Counted from the first letter of the stretch, positions 26,086-35,019 are shown. The stretch: DNA of 64,000 bases from Clostridium sp. UBA4548 (GCF_002387895.1 NZ_DGLI01000009.1:83339-147338); one strand, 5' to 3'. The notes: generated by a model not told the origin, from the letters alone. Made by a program: numbers and translations.

Positions 26086-27453
26086 GTGATACTAAAAACA
26101 CAATTGTTTGGTAAAGTGTATCAATTTAAAGATGTTAAAGAAGTTCTAGCAAAAGCTAATGAGGAAAAGTCAGGAGATAAGCTAGCAGGAATAGCAGCAA
26201 TTACTGCTCAGGAAAGAGTTGCAGCTAAGGTTGTTTTAAGCAATTTAACTGTGGCTGATGTTAGAAATAATCCAGTAGTTCCTTATGAAATGGATGAGGT
26301 TACAAGAATTATCCAAGATGCTGTTAATGAAAGAATCTATGGAGAAATCAAGAACTGGACAATATCTGAGCTAAGAGAGTGGATTTTAAATGAAAAAACT
26401 ACAGGAGCAGATATAAGAAGAATTAGCAGAGGATTAACTAGTGAGGTTATAGCAGCTGTAGCTAAGTTAATGTCAAACCTAGACTTAGTTTATGGAGCTA
26501 GCAAAATAAAAGTAACTGCTCATGCTAACACAACTATAGGAGAACCAGGAAGATTATCTGCAAGATTACAGCCAAATCACCCAACAGATGATGTAGATGG
26601 AATATTAGCATCATTACTAGAAGGTTTAACTTATGGAATAGGTGATGCTGTTATAGGATTAAACCCAGTAGATGATACTGTTGGAAGTGTATCAAAGGTA
26701 CTTAAGAAGTTTGAAGAAATAAAACAAAAATATGAAATACCAACTCAAAACTGTGTACTTGCTCATGTAACTACACAAATGGAAGCAATTAGACAAGGTG
26801 CTCCAACAGACTTAATATTCCAAAGTATTGCAGGTTCACAAAAAGGAAACGAAGCCTTCGGAATATCAGGAGACTTAATTGAAGAAGCAAGACAGCTTGC
26901 CTTAACTCAAGGTACTGCAGCAGGTCCTAATGTTATGTACTTCGAAACTGGACAGGGTTCAGAGTTATCTTCAGATGCTCACTATGGAGCAGACCAAGTA
27001 ACAATGGAAGCTAGATGCTATGGTTTTGCTAAAAAGTATCAACCATTCATAGTAAATACCGTTGTTGGATTTATAGGACCAGAATACTTATATGATAATA
27101 AACAGGTTATAAGAGCAGGACTTGAAGATCACTTCATGGGTAAATTAACAGGACTTCCAATGGGTTGTGATGCTTGTTATACAAACCACATGAAAGCTGA
27201 CCAAAATGATATAGAAAACCTTGCAATACTACTTGGTACTGCAGGATGCACATACTTTATGGGAATTCCTCATGGAGACGATGTAATGCTTAACTATCAA
27301 TGTACAGGCTTCCACGAAACTGCTGCCTTAAGAGAACTTTTAGGCAAAAGACCAATAGCTGAGTTTGAAGCATGGCTTGAAAAGTGGGGCTTCATGGAAA
27401 ATGGAAGACTAACAGGAAAAGCAGGCGACGGGTCTATATTTCTTAAGAAATAA
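26086..27453 (+). CDS. eutB: Ethanolamine ammonia-lyase large subunit
   Basis: About 455 residues, the standard length. GTG at 26086 (MILKTQLFGKVYQF) is chosen over the GTG at 26077, because the latter lies inside the AGAGGGGTGA ribosome binding site. TIM-barrel catalytic subunit that, with EutC and adenosylcobalamin, converts ethanolamine to acetaldehyde and ammonia. Family stretches such as GLNPVDDTVGSV, GEPGRLSARLQPNHPTDDVD and YFETGQGSELSSDAHYG are conserved. Confidence 0.97.
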   Translation: MILKTQLFGKVYQFKDVKEVLAKANEEKSGDKLAGIAAITAQERVAAKVVLSNLTVADVRNNPVVPYEMDEVTRIIQDAVNERIYGEIKNWTISELREWILNEKTTGADIRRISRGLTSEVIAAVAKLMSNLDLVYGASKIKVTAHANTTIGEPGRLSARLQPNHPTDDVDGILASLLEGLTYGIGDAVIGLNPVDDTVGSVSKVLKKFEEIKQKYEIPTQNCVLAHVTTQMEAIRQGAPTDLIFQSIAGSQKGNEAFGISGDLIEEARQLALTQGTAAGPNVMYFETGQGSELSSDAHYGADQVTMEARCYGFAKKYQPFIVNTVVGFIGPEYLYDNKQVIRAGLEDHFMGKLTGLPMGCDACYTNHMKADQNDIENLAILLGTAGCTYFMGIPHGDDVMLNYQCTGFHETAALRELLGKRPIAEFEAWLEKWGFMENGRLTGKAGDGSIFLKK

Positions 27454-27467
27454 GAGGGGGTAAAAAA

Positions 27468-28349
27468 ATGTTTTCAGAAAATGAATTAAAAAGATTAGTT
27501 GAGCAAGTGTTAGTAGAAATGACTACAAAGCAAGGAGCATCTGCTACTGATATGAGCACAACAAAGGAAACTTGTGAAGTTGATTTAAATGGAATGATTC
27601 CAGATATAACTGAAGTTGACATAAAAACAACTCTTCTTGTAGAAAATCCTACAGATAGAGAAGGTTACTTAAAAATGAAAAAACACACTCCAGCAAGAAT
27701 TGGTATCGGTAGAACTGGAGCAAGATATAAAACTGAAACCATGCTAAGATTCAGAGCAGACCACGCATCAGCTCAGGACTCAGTATTTACAGATGTTAAT
27801 GAGGATATTTTAAAGGAAATGAACTTAATAACTCTACAAACTAATTGTTCTTCTAAAGATGAGTTTATAACAAGACCAGACCTTGGAAGACAATTATCAA
27901 AAGAAGAGCTAGCTAAATTAAGTTCCTTCAAGAAAAAACCTCAAGTTCAAATTTATGTATCAGACGGTTTAAGTTCAAAAGCTATTGAAGCTAACGTAAA
28001 AGATATATTACCAGCTTTAATTCAAGGTCTTGAGGGTTATGGCATCACTGTTGGAACACCTTTCTTCGTAAAACTTGGAAGAGTTGGAGCAATGGATGTA
28101 ATTTCTGAAGAAATTGGTGCAGATGTAACTTGCGTACTAATCGGTGAAAGACCAGGTCTTGTTACAGCAGAAAGTATGAGTGCTTACATTGCCTATAAAG
28201 GAACTGTTGGAATGCCAGAATCAAGAAGAACTGTGGTATCTAACATTCACAAGGGTGGTACACCTTCAGTTGAAGCAGGTGCTTATATAGCAGATATTAT
28301 TAAATTAATGTTAGAGAAAAAAGCCAGTGGATTAGATTTAAAACTATAA
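27468..28349 (+). CDS. eutC: Ethanolamine ammonia-lyase small subunit
   Basis: 293 residues. The N terminus (FSENELKRLVEQVLVEM) is an amphipathic helix typical of microcompartment targeting peptides, joined to the core by a flexible linker. The core has conserved segments TPARIGIGRTGARYKTE, VYVSDGLSS-like IYVSDGLSSKAI, and CVLIGERPGL, which contribute to cobalamin binding. SD AGAGGGGG precedes the ATG, 14 bp after eutB. Confidence 0.96.
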   Translation: MFSENELKRLVEQVLVEMTTKQGASATDMSTTKETCEVDLNGMIPDITEVDIKTTLLVENPTDREGYLKMKKHTPARIGIGRTGARYKTETMLRFRADHASAQDSVFTDVNEDILKEMNLITLQTNCSSKDEFITRPDLGRQLSKEELAKLSSFKKKPQVQIYVSDGLSSKAIEANVKDILPALIQGLEGYGITVGTPFFVKLGRVGAMDVISEEIGADVTCVLIGERPGLVTAESMSAYIAYKGTVGMPESRRTVVSNIHKGGTPSVEAGAYIADIIKLMLEKKASGLDLKL

Positions 28350-28366
28350 TTTAGGGGGAAAAAGAA

Positions 28367-29023
28367 ATGAAAAATGATCAACTTCGTCCATCAGTATTAA
28401 GCGTTAAAATAATTCCAAATGTAAGTACTGACATGGCAAAGCAATTTGAATTAAAACCAGAACACAAGAGTATAGGAATAATCACAGCTGATTGCGATGA
28501 TGTTACATATACAGCCTTAGACGAAGCTACAAAAGCAGCAGATGTGGAAGTAGTATATGGAAGATCCCTTTATGGTGGAGCTGCAAATGCTAACACAAAA
28601 CTTGCTGGAGAAGTAATTGGAATCATTGCAGGCCCAAGTCCAGCAGAAGTTAGAAGTGGACTTAATGCAGCAGTAGATTTTATAGAGAGTGGAGTAGCTA
28701 CTTTCTATAGCGCAAATGAAGATGATAGCATTGCTTACTATGCACAATGCATATCAAGAACAGGTTCTTATCTTTCTAAAACAGCTGGAATAGAAGAAGG
28801 AGAAGCACTAGCTTACTTAATTGCACCACCACTTGAAGCTATGTATGCTCTAGATGCAGCAATGAAGGCTGCAGCAGTAGATCTTAAAGCTTTCTTTGGA
28901 CCACCATCAGAAACAAACTTTGGTGGAGCTTTATTAACTGGAAGCCAATCAGCTTGTAAAGCAGCTTGTGATGCTTTTGCAGCAGCAGTTAAATTTGTAG
29001 CAGATAATCCTACAGATTACTAA
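28367..29023 (+). CDS. eutL: BMC shell protein EutL (tandem BMC, trimer)
   Basis: 218 residues, as in EutL of other species. Two permuted BMC domains (about 1-105 and 106-218). EutL pseudohexamers have a gated central pore proposed to pass large molecules. Family segments include ADCDDVTYTALDEATKAADV and AYLIAPPLEAMYALDAAMKA. Fourth structural gene of the eutA unit. Confidence 0.95.
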   Translation: MKNDQLRPSVLSVKIIPNVSTDMAKQFELKPEHKSIGIITADCDDVTYTALDEATKAADVEVVYGRSLYGGAANANTKLAGEVIGIIAGPSPAEVRSGLNAAVDFIESGVATFYSANEDDSIAYYAQCISRTGSYLSKTAGIEEGEALAYLIAPPLEAMYALDAAMKAAAVDLKAFFGPPSETNFGGALLTGSQSACKAACDAFAAAVKFVADNPTDY

Positions 29024-29038
29024 TCTTAGGTAGAGATT

Positions 29039-29752
29039 ATGATTAATTCCAAATTAACTAGGGCTAATTACACCTTAGGATTAATTGAAACCAAAGGATT
29101 TATTGGAGCTGTTGAAGCTTTAGATGTAGCTACTAAATCAGCAAGTGTTGAACTTGTTAGCTGTGAGTTTGTAAAGGGTGGTATTGTTACCATACTTATT
29201 ACTGGAGAGGTAGGTTATGTAAAAGCAGCAGTAGAAGCCGCTGCAATTGCAGTAGACAAGCTAGGAGTTTTAAGAAACACCCACGTTATTGCAAGAGCGG
29301 ATGAAGGTGTGTGGGATATAATTCAGAGAAGAAGTCCCTCAGAGCTAATTGAAGATAAGAATGAATTAGAAGATAATAATCAAAATTTAGTTAAAGAAAA
29401 GGAAGAACAAGAATCTAAAGAGGATGATAATACAAAGGTTGACATAACAACCATAGAGCACAGCAGCTTAGTAGAGGACAAGAGTACAATTGAATCTACA
29501 GATGAGAATAAAAACTCTTTAGAAAGTAAAAAAGAAAACCTAAGTGAAGATTTAGAAGAAGATAAAACTCAGATCAAAGCAAAGGAAAAGCTTGATGGTT
29601 CTATGAAAAGAGAGGAACTTGAAACTTTAAAAGTTACAGAACTTAGATCCTTAGCAAGAAAACTTAGAGAAGAACAAAGGATTTCTTTAACAAAGAAACA
29701 GATTAAGTTTAGTAAGAAAGAACAACTAATTGAAGCCATACTAAAGGGCTAA
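29039..29752 (+). CDS. BMC shell protein with acidic linker and Rho_N/SAP-like tail (EutK-like)
   Basis: 237 residues. Residues about 10-92 form a single BMC domain (LGLIETKGFIGAVEALDVAT). Residues about 100-188 are a low-complexity Glu/Asp/Lys-rich linker. Residues 189-237 (LETLKVTELRSLARKLREE and FSKKEQLIEAILKG) match the helical pattern of Rho N-terminal/SAP-like nucleic-acid-binding domains. E. coli EutK also joins a BMC domain to a nucleic-acid-binding-type tail, but with a different fold, so this is an analogous arrangement. No basic RNA-binding surface can be proven here. Confidence 0.88.
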   Translation: MINSKLTRANYTLGLIETKGFIGAVEALDVATKSASVELVSCEFVKGGIVTILITGEVGYVKAAVEAAAIAVDKLGVLRNTHVIARADEGVWDIIQRRSPSELIEDKNELEDNNQNLVKEKEEQESKEDDNTKVDITTIEHSSLVEDKSTIESTDENKNSLESKKENLSEDLEEDKTQIKAKEKLDGSMKREELETLKVTELRSLARKLREEQRISLTKKQIKFSKKEQLIEAILKG

Positions 29753-29767
29753 TAGGAGGTAAGATAA

Positions 29768-31234
29768 ATGATAACCTTAGATAAAGATTTGATGTCTATA
29801 CAAGAAACTAGAAATCTTATCGCCAAGGCTAAAGAAGCTCAAGAAATATATAAGACTTTTACCCAAGAAAAAGTTAATAATATCGTTGAAGAAGTAGCAA
29901 AGGCAGTAGAAAAAGAAGCAGTTAAACTTGCGAAAATGGCATGGGAAGAAACTGGGTTTGGTAAATGGGAAGATAAGGTAGTTAAGAATACCTTTGCAAG
30001 TAGAGTAGTGTACGAAAGCATAAAGGATATGAAAACTGTTGGAATAATCAGAGAAGATGAAGAAAAGAAATTCTTTGAGGTAGCAGTTCCAGTTGGAGTA
30101 GTGGCTGGTTTAATTCCATCAACAAATCCAACCTCTACTACAATTTACAAAACTTTAATTGCATTAAAATCAGGAAATGGAATAGTAGTTTCTCCTCACC
30201 CAAATGCTAAAAACTGTATTATTGAAACAGCAAAAATTCTAAATGAGGCAGCGATTAAAGCAGGAGCACCAGAAGGATTAATTGGATGCATTACCCTACC
30301 ATCCCTTCAAAGTACAAACCTACTAATGAGTCATAAGGATACAGCATTAATTCTTGCGACAGGTGGAGAGGCAATGGTAAAGGCAGCTTACAGCTCTGGA
30401 ACGCCAGCAATTGGTGTAGGACCAGGAAATGGACCAGCCTTTATAGACAAGTCTGCAAAGGTGGAACTAGCTGTTAAGAGAATTTTAGATAGTAAGACCT
30501 TTGACAATGGAGTAATTTGTGCTTCAGAACAATCAGTAGTAGTTGAGAAATCAATGAAGGAATTGGTGATGAATGAACTTAAAAAGCAAGGTGCTTACTT
30601 CTTAAATGAAGAAGAATCTAAAAAACTTGGGAATTTCATTCTAAGAGCCAATGGAACTATGAATCCACAAATAGTTGGAAAAAGTGTTGAAGCTTTAGCT
30701 TCAATGGCAAATTTAAAGGTTCCAACAGGTGCAAGGGTTTTAATTTCAGAGCAAACTACAGTAGGAAAAAATAATCCTTACTCAAGAGAAAAGCTTACTC
30801 CACTTCTAGCTTTCTACACTGTAGAAAACTTAGAAGAAGGTATTAAACTTTGCACAGAAATATTAATGAATGAAGGAAAGGGACATACTCTAGTACTTCA
30901 CAGTGAAGATAAAAATGTGATTAAGGAATTTGGACTAAGAATTCCAGTTTCAAGGCTTCTTGTAAACACTCCAGGAGCTCTAGGAGGTATAGGTGGTTCA
31001 ACAAACTTAGTACCAGCTTTAACTCTAGGTTGTGGAGCTGTTGGTGGAAGTTCAACCTCTGACAATATAGGTCCAATGAATCTATTAAACATAAAAAGAG
31101 TGGCTTATGGAGTTAGAGAACTTGAAGATTTAAGAGGAAGTAAGCAGGTAGAGCCTAGTAACACAATTAATGAAGAGTACTTAGAACTAATCATAAGTAA
31201 GGTAGTTGAAAAACTATCAGCCCTAAATAAATAA
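29768..31234 (+). CDS. eutE: CoA-acylating acetaldehyde dehydrogenase
   Basis: 488 residues, aldehyde dehydrogenase superfamily. Catalytic Cys in DNGVICASEQS (about residue 250). NAD-binding region AGLIPSTNPTSTT and ATGGEAMVKAAY. It converts acetaldehyde, NAD+ and CoA to acetyl-CoA inside the shell. The C-terminal helix (EYLELIISKVVEKLSAL) resembles an encapsulation peptide and follows a short linker. SD AGGAGG precedes the ATG. Confidence 0.95.
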   Translation: MITLDKDLMSIQETRNLIAKAKEAQEIYKTFTQEKVNNIVEEVAKAVEKEAVKLAKMAWEETGFGKWEDKVVKNTFASRVVYESIKDMKTVGIIREDEEKKFFEVAVPVGVVAGLIPSTNPTSTTIYKTLIALKSGNGIVVSPHPNAKNCIIETAKILNEAAIKAGAPEGLIGCITLPSLQSTNLLMSHKDTALILATGGEAMVKAAYSSGTPAIGVGPGNGPAFIDKSAKVELAVKRILDSKTFDNGVICASEQSVVVEKSMKELVMNELKKQGAYFLNEEESKKLGNFILRANGTMNPQIVGKSVEALASMANLKVPTGARVLISEQTTVGKNNPYSREKLTPLLAFYTVENLEEGIKLCTEILMNEGKGHTLVLHSEDKNVIKEFGLRIPVSRLLVNTPGALGGIGGSTNLVPALTLGCGAVGGSSTSDNIGPMNLLNIKRVAYGVRELEDLRGSKQVEPSNTINEEYLELIISKVVEKLSALNK

Positions 31235-31425
31235 CATTTTCCAATAATAAAATTCAAACTTTAATCCACGCAATATAATATAAAAATTTAGGCTTATAAG
31301 ATAAAAATTACTTTAAAGCCTTAAAGAATCAAGGTGAGTGTATACGAAAGTTTAGCTCAAGCCTTGGTTCACTATAAACAACACAAAAAATAAAATATTA
31401 AATGAAATTTTAGGAGGATATTAAA

Positions 31426-31710
31426 ATGGCAAATATGAACGCATTAGGAATGATCGAAACTAAAGGATTAGTAGGAGCAATTGAAGCAGCAGACGCAATG
31501 GTTAAAGCTGCAAACGTAACATTAATAGGAAAAGAGCAAGTAGGTGGCGGACTAGTAACTGTATTAGTTAGAGGAGATGTTGGAGCTGTTAAGGCTGCTA
31601 CAGATGCAGGAGCTGCAGCTGCTGAAAGAGTTGGAGAATTAGTATCAGTACATGTAATTCCAAGACCACACAGTGAAGTAGAAGTTATACTTCCTAAAAC
31701 TACTATTTAG
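31426..31710 (+). CDS. eutM: Major BMC hexamer shell protein EutM
   Basis: 94 residues, one canonical BMC domain (LGMIETKGLVGAIEAADAMV; pore loop around KEQVGGG). Likely the most abundant facet protein. A 190-bp spacer before it and a strong SD (AGGAGG) suggest high, perhaps separately processed, expression. It is the only short BMC hexamer in the locus. Confidence 0.96.
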   Translation: MANMNALGMIETKGLVGAIEAADAMVKAANVTLIGKEQVGGGLVTVLVRGDVGAVKAATDAGAAAAERVGELVSVHVIPRPHSEVEVILPKTTI

Positions 31711-31767
31711 TTAAACTTAATTAATAGAGGCTTTCAAGATGGGTTTAAATTAATTCATATTTAAGCA

Positions 31768-32207
31768 GAGGAGTCAAGGATTAATCTATGTGCAAGTTAA
31801 GTTTTACCATGACTCCTCATATATAGAAAAACAACTTCTATAACCAACCCTAACCTTAAACTAACTAATAGCCAAGAAGTTGTTTTTCAAAAAAAGATAT
31901 ACAAGTCCTCAGTGTACTTAAAAAATTTGTCTCTTCCCATTGTAACCTTAGTATATATAAAGAACATACCTACCTAGGACTTGTATATCAATAAAAAAGG
32001 GAATAATTACTCGCAAACCTCCCTTAAAGTCTCCCTTATGATAGAAATAAGGTGAGCAGATACATTGTAAGTTTCTTCATAGTTTGTAGCATAGTCAATA
32101 AAATGTCTAATACTACATGGAAATTAATCATTACTTAGATTAATTTCAGATATGCAAGCTCTAAATTTACAATGTGAATAGAAAATAGCCATAGAGCTTG
32201 CATATCT
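31768..32207 (+). repeat. Cluster of four long stem-loops, three with related arms
   Basis: SL1: 31768-31776 with 31810-31818 (GAGGAGTCA). SL2: 31826-31839 with 31875-31888 (GAAAAACAACTTCT). SL3: 31896-31909 with 31976-31989 (GATATACAAGTCCT). SL4: 32148-32162 with 32193-32207 (AGATATGCAAGCTCT). SL2-SL4 have perfect stems of 14-15 bp. Their left arms align (GAWAWRCAASYYCT) while their right arms change to match, which is covariation between copies. Loops are 30-66 nt and unrelated. Confidence 0.75.
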
Positions 32208-32309
32208 CTATGAATAACATCTTTAACCACATATCAAAGAAACAAGTCTTACATCCTTATAAGAACTTAAATAGGTTTAAGGTGGAGCTGAATCTTTTTA
32301 TAAAGTGGT

Positions 32310-32338
32310 TGAACAAAATGAACTTGTTCATTATTTAA
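32310..32338 (+). repeat. Repeated hairpin motif before eutT (copy A)
   Basis: TGAACAA (32310-32316) pairs with TTGTTCA (32324-32330), followed by TTATTTAA. The same block occurs before the TfoX-C gene (42239-42267) and, with a compensatory base-pair change, before recA (47544-47570). Confidence 0.65.
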
Positions 32339-32351
32339 AGGATGTGATAAT

Positions 32352-33104
32352 GTGAGTGTTTTAACAGAAAGCACCTTAAGAGCAAAACTTAAGAATTTAG
32401 AAGTAAAAGAATTTGAAATTGAAAAAGGAGTCATAATTACTCCTTCTGCAAGACAATATCTACAAGATAAAAATATTAAGTTAATATATAAAGATGAAAA
32501 AGCAAAAGAAGTAAATAATCAGAATATTCAAAGCGAAGTTAAGGGTTTTATACCAAAATATGTTCACATAAATGGTGGAGTCTTTGAGAAAAAGCCAGAG
32601 CATATGACTCAGCTTAATAAAAATAAATTAGTTGCTAAGGATCATAAAAGAATTGTTTTTAGAGGAAACTTAGATAGTCTTCAAGCTAAAATACTAGAAA
32701 TTCAAATACAATGTAAAAACTTGAATGAAATGAAGGTAGTTAAGGACCTTGAAGAAGTACTTTCTTATGTAAGAAAAGTATTAGAAGCTGAAGTGGTGGA
32801 AAGTGAGTTTAGTATTAATTCCTTAATTGGATTAAATTATGATGAATTAAGAGCTTACTCTCATAACCCAAAGAAGCATTTAAATACTGAGCACATAATT
32901 TTCCCTAGCTGTGATATGGGACCAGTGGTTGTTGCATTAAATGCCTTGAGAGCACAGAGCAGAGAAGTAGAAATTTCAGCATATAAGGCTTTTAAAAATG
33001 ATGAAGGGGAACCTACAAGAGCAGATTTAGCCTTAGCGTTAAATAGATTAAGCAGTTGTTTTTATATAATGATGTGCAAGTATATGGCTGGTAAATATAA
33101 ATAG
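32352..33104 (+). CDS. eutT: Cobalamin adenosyltransferase EutT
   Basis: 250 residues, GTG start. The N-terminal 60 residues carry EKGVIITPSARQYLQDKNI, a module seen in Firmicute EutT proteins. The C-terminal two-thirds is the helical ATP:cob(I)alamin adenosyltransferase domain. It makes adenosylcobalamin for EutBC. The Cys-rich HX11CCX2C metal site of the Salmonella enzyme is absent, as in the Listeria-type EutT. It sits 12 bp before the phosphotransacylase gene. Confidence 0.92.
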   Translation: MSVLTESTLRAKLKNLEVKEFEIEKGVIITPSARQYLQDKNIKLIYKDEKAKEVNNQNIQSEVKGFIPKYVHINGGVFEKKPEHMTQLNKNKLVAKDHKRIVFRGNLDSLQAKILEIQIQCKNLNEMKVVKDLEEVLSYVRKVLEAEVVESEFSINSLIGLNYDELRAYSHNPKKHLNTEHIIFPSCDMGPVVVALNALRAQSREVEISAYKAFKNDEGEPTRADLALALNRLSSCFYIMMCKYMAGKYK

Positions 33105-33115
33105 GAGGTGATACT

Positions 33116-33757
33116 ATGAGCACAATGGAAATGAACCTTAATTATATAGTTGATGAAGTAGTTAAAAGGTTAAAGTGCGACGTAGAAGATGAAGGAATAT
33201 TAGTTGAGGCTTCAGGTAGACATGTTCACCTTTCAAAGGATGCCGTAGAGGTTTTATTCGGAAAAGGATACAAGCTAACTAAAAAAAGAGAATTATCCCA
33301 ACCTGGTCAGTATCTTTGTGAGGAAAAAGTTACATTAATAGGGCCTAAGGGAACTATACATAATGTTTCAGTTTTAGGGCCTGAAAGAGAAGAAACCCAG
33401 GTAGAACTATCAAAAACTGATGCAGTAGCTATAGGAGCAAAAGCTCCAGTTAAAATGTCAGGAGATATTGAAAAAAGCGGTTCTGTGGTTCTTTCTAGTG
33501 GAAATACTGTATTAAAGTTAGATAAGGGTGTCATAGCTGCAAAGAGACATATTCATATTACTCCAGAAGATGCTAAAAAATACAATGTGTCAAATAATGA
33601 GGAAGTAAATATAAAAGTAATAGGAGAAAGAGGCGTAATCTTTACAAATGTAGCAGTTAGAGTTAGCGATAAATTTAACACCGTGGTACATTTAGATTAT
33701 GACGAAGCAAATGCCTGTGGATTTACCAAAGGAATGAAAGCTGTAATAGTAAAATAG
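33116..33757 (+). CDS. eutD: PduL-type phosphotransacylase
   Basis: 213 residues. The N terminus (LNYIVDEVVKRLKCD) is an amphipathic encapsulation-type peptide. Metal-ligand His motifs RHVHLS (about residue 36) and RHIHIT (about residue 142) define the PduL family, which is unrelated to Pta. It converts acetyl-CoA to acetyl phosphate and recycles CoA within the shell. SD AGGAGGTGA precedes the ATG. Confidence 0.94.
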   Translation: MSTMEMNLNYIVDEVVKRLKCDVEDEGILVEASGRHVHLSKDAVEVLFGKGYKLTKKRELSQPGQYLCEEKVTLIGPKGTIHNVSVLGPEREETQVELSKTDAVAIGAKAPVKMSGDIEKSGSVVLSSGNTVLKLDKGVIAAKRHIHITPEDAKKYNVSNNEEVNIKVIGERGVIFTNVAVRVSDKFNTVVHLDYDEANACGFTKGMKAVIVK

Positions 33758-33797
33758 TAAAATGTGTTACTAACTGCAGCTATTTGCTCATCTATTA

Positions 33798-33893
33798 ATA
33801 GGGCACTTAAGGAGCGGTTAAGGTATAGGTAATTAACGCTTGAAAACCATAACCAATTAATCTTTCATTAAAGGTTTTAACTTAGCTCCCTAT
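33798..33893 (+). other. Structured spacer in the eut operon
   Basis: GGAGC (33811-33815) pairs with GCTCC (33885-33889), enclosing AAAACC/GGTTTT (33843-33848 with 33873-33878). An alternative outer pairing ATAGGG/CCCTAT is possible. There is no T-run. Possibly a processing or stability element. Confidence 0.4.
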
Positions 33894-33927
33894 AAAATTA
33901 ATTTCCTAAGTAAAAGGGGAAGATAAA

Positions 33928-34647
33928 ATGAATAATGAAGAATTAGTGGAACTCATAACCAAAGAAGTTATGACAAGACTAAAAGCAATGTTAAGTAAGG
34001 ATTATGTTTCTCATAATAAGAAGGTATTAGTCCTTGAAAGATCAGAGGATCTATGTCCAGTGCTTACAGGAGCATTAAGAGAAAATAACTATACTGTAGA
34101 TTCATTAGATAATATGGGAAGCTTAAACTCCTATGAAGGTATAATTCTTCAGAGCCTATCACCTAAAGAGCTAGCAAATTTAGCTCATGGTATTGGTGGC
34201 TGTGCTAAAGAGATAGCTGTTATTGATGCTATACTTGGTGGAAATAGGATTTACTCAATGAAAAAGGGATTACAACATGAAAACTTTGCTTCAACAGCAA
34301 ATAAAGAATTTTTCAATTTATATAAGTCCTATGAAAACAAGCTAAGATCTTATGGTGTAGCTTATGTGGGATTAAGAGAACTTTTAGGTTATTTAAGCGA
34401 AGGAACTACTGAAATAGAAAAAGATGCTTGTATACTAGAAGAAAGAGATATAGATAAAGCAATTTCACAGCAATGCATAAATGATGAATTTGTAGATTTA
34501 ACTAAGAAAAAACTCATCTCAGAAGTGGAATTAAGAAATATCTATAAAAATGGAATTAATAAGGTATTAGTTTCAAAGAAATCCATAGTAACACCTTTAG
34601 CTATGGATTATGCAAGAGTAACTAAGGTACAAATTATAAAAAAATAA
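33928..34647 (+). CDS. Uncharacterised ethanolamine utilization protein
   Basis: 239 residues of a family confined, as far as I know, to Firmicute eut loci; the function is not established. The N terminus (EELVELITKEVMTRLKAML) looks like an encapsulation peptide, so the protein is probably luminal. The middle resembles a flavoprotein-like alpha/beta fold (KVLVLERSEDLCPVLTGAL). The C terminus (SKKSIVTPLAMDYARVTKV) closely resembles the N-terminal module of EutT. No catalytic motif is recognised. Confidence 0.75.
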   Translation: MNNEELVELITKEVMTRLKAMLSKDYVSHNKKVLVLERSEDLCPVLTGALRENNYTVDSLDNMGSLNSYEGIILQSLSPKELANLAHGIGGCAKEIAVIDAILGGNRIYSMKKGLQHENFASTANKEFFNLYKSYENKLRSYGVAYVGLRELLGYLSEGTTEIEKDACILEERDIDKAISQQCINDEFVDLTKKKLISEVELRNIYKNGINKVLVSKKSIVTPLAMDYARVTKVQIIKK

Positions 34648-34673
34648 ATTCATGAGAGGCAAGGTCTATAATT

Positions 34674-34943
34674 ATGATAGTAGGAGAAGTTGTAGGAAAT
34701 TTATGGGCTACTAGAAAAGATGAGGGTCTAAATGGACTGAAATTTTTAGTAGTAAGAAAGTTAGATTATAGAGGACAAAAAACTGAGGAGGCAATTGTTG
34801 CTGCAGACAGTGTTGGAGCTGGAATAGGGGATCAAGTATTAATAGTAGGTGGAAGTTCCGCTAGAGTAAATCTAGGAGATAAAAAGGTTCCAGTTGATGC
34901 AACCATTGTTGGAATTGTGGATTCACTAGAACTACAAGGTTAA
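34674..34943 (+). CDS. eutN: BMC pentamer vertex protein EutN
   Basis: 89 residues of the EutN/CcmL family (MIVGEVVGNLWATRKDEGL and GAGIGDQVLIVGGSSAR). Pentamers close the vertices of the icosahedral shell. It is a single copy in this locus. Confidence 0.95.
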   Translation: MIVGEVVGNLWATRKDEGLNGLKFLVVRKLDYRGQKTEEAIVAADSVGAGIGDQVLIVGGSSARVNLGDKKVPVDATIVGIVDSLELQG

Positions 34944-35019
34944 CTGTAATGTTTTGTGGTTAGTAAGTTAACTGTAGATTTCTTTAGTTAAAAAATTAAT
35001 AAAGTGCAGGTGATATTTC

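Larger units (their letters stand above)
31711..32351 (+). other. Long structured spacer between eutM and eutT
   Basis: This 640-bp spacer has no ORF. It contains four long stem-loops (next entry) and a short hairpin just before eutT. None is followed by a clear T-run, so RNA processing, stability or an embedded small RNA are as likely as termination. Confidence 0.6.

Noticed and set aside
31235..31425. Fourth EutV leader before eutM
   Set aside because: There is pairing between CAAGG and CCTTG segments, but no hexaloop pair and no terminator with a T-run.
31711..32351. Adenosylcobalamin riboswitch or EutX/Rli55-type sRNA in the eut locus
   Set aside because: I looked for a B12-box and the associated conserved segments here and in the other eut spacers and found none. 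The hairpins present lack A1/G4 hexaloops.
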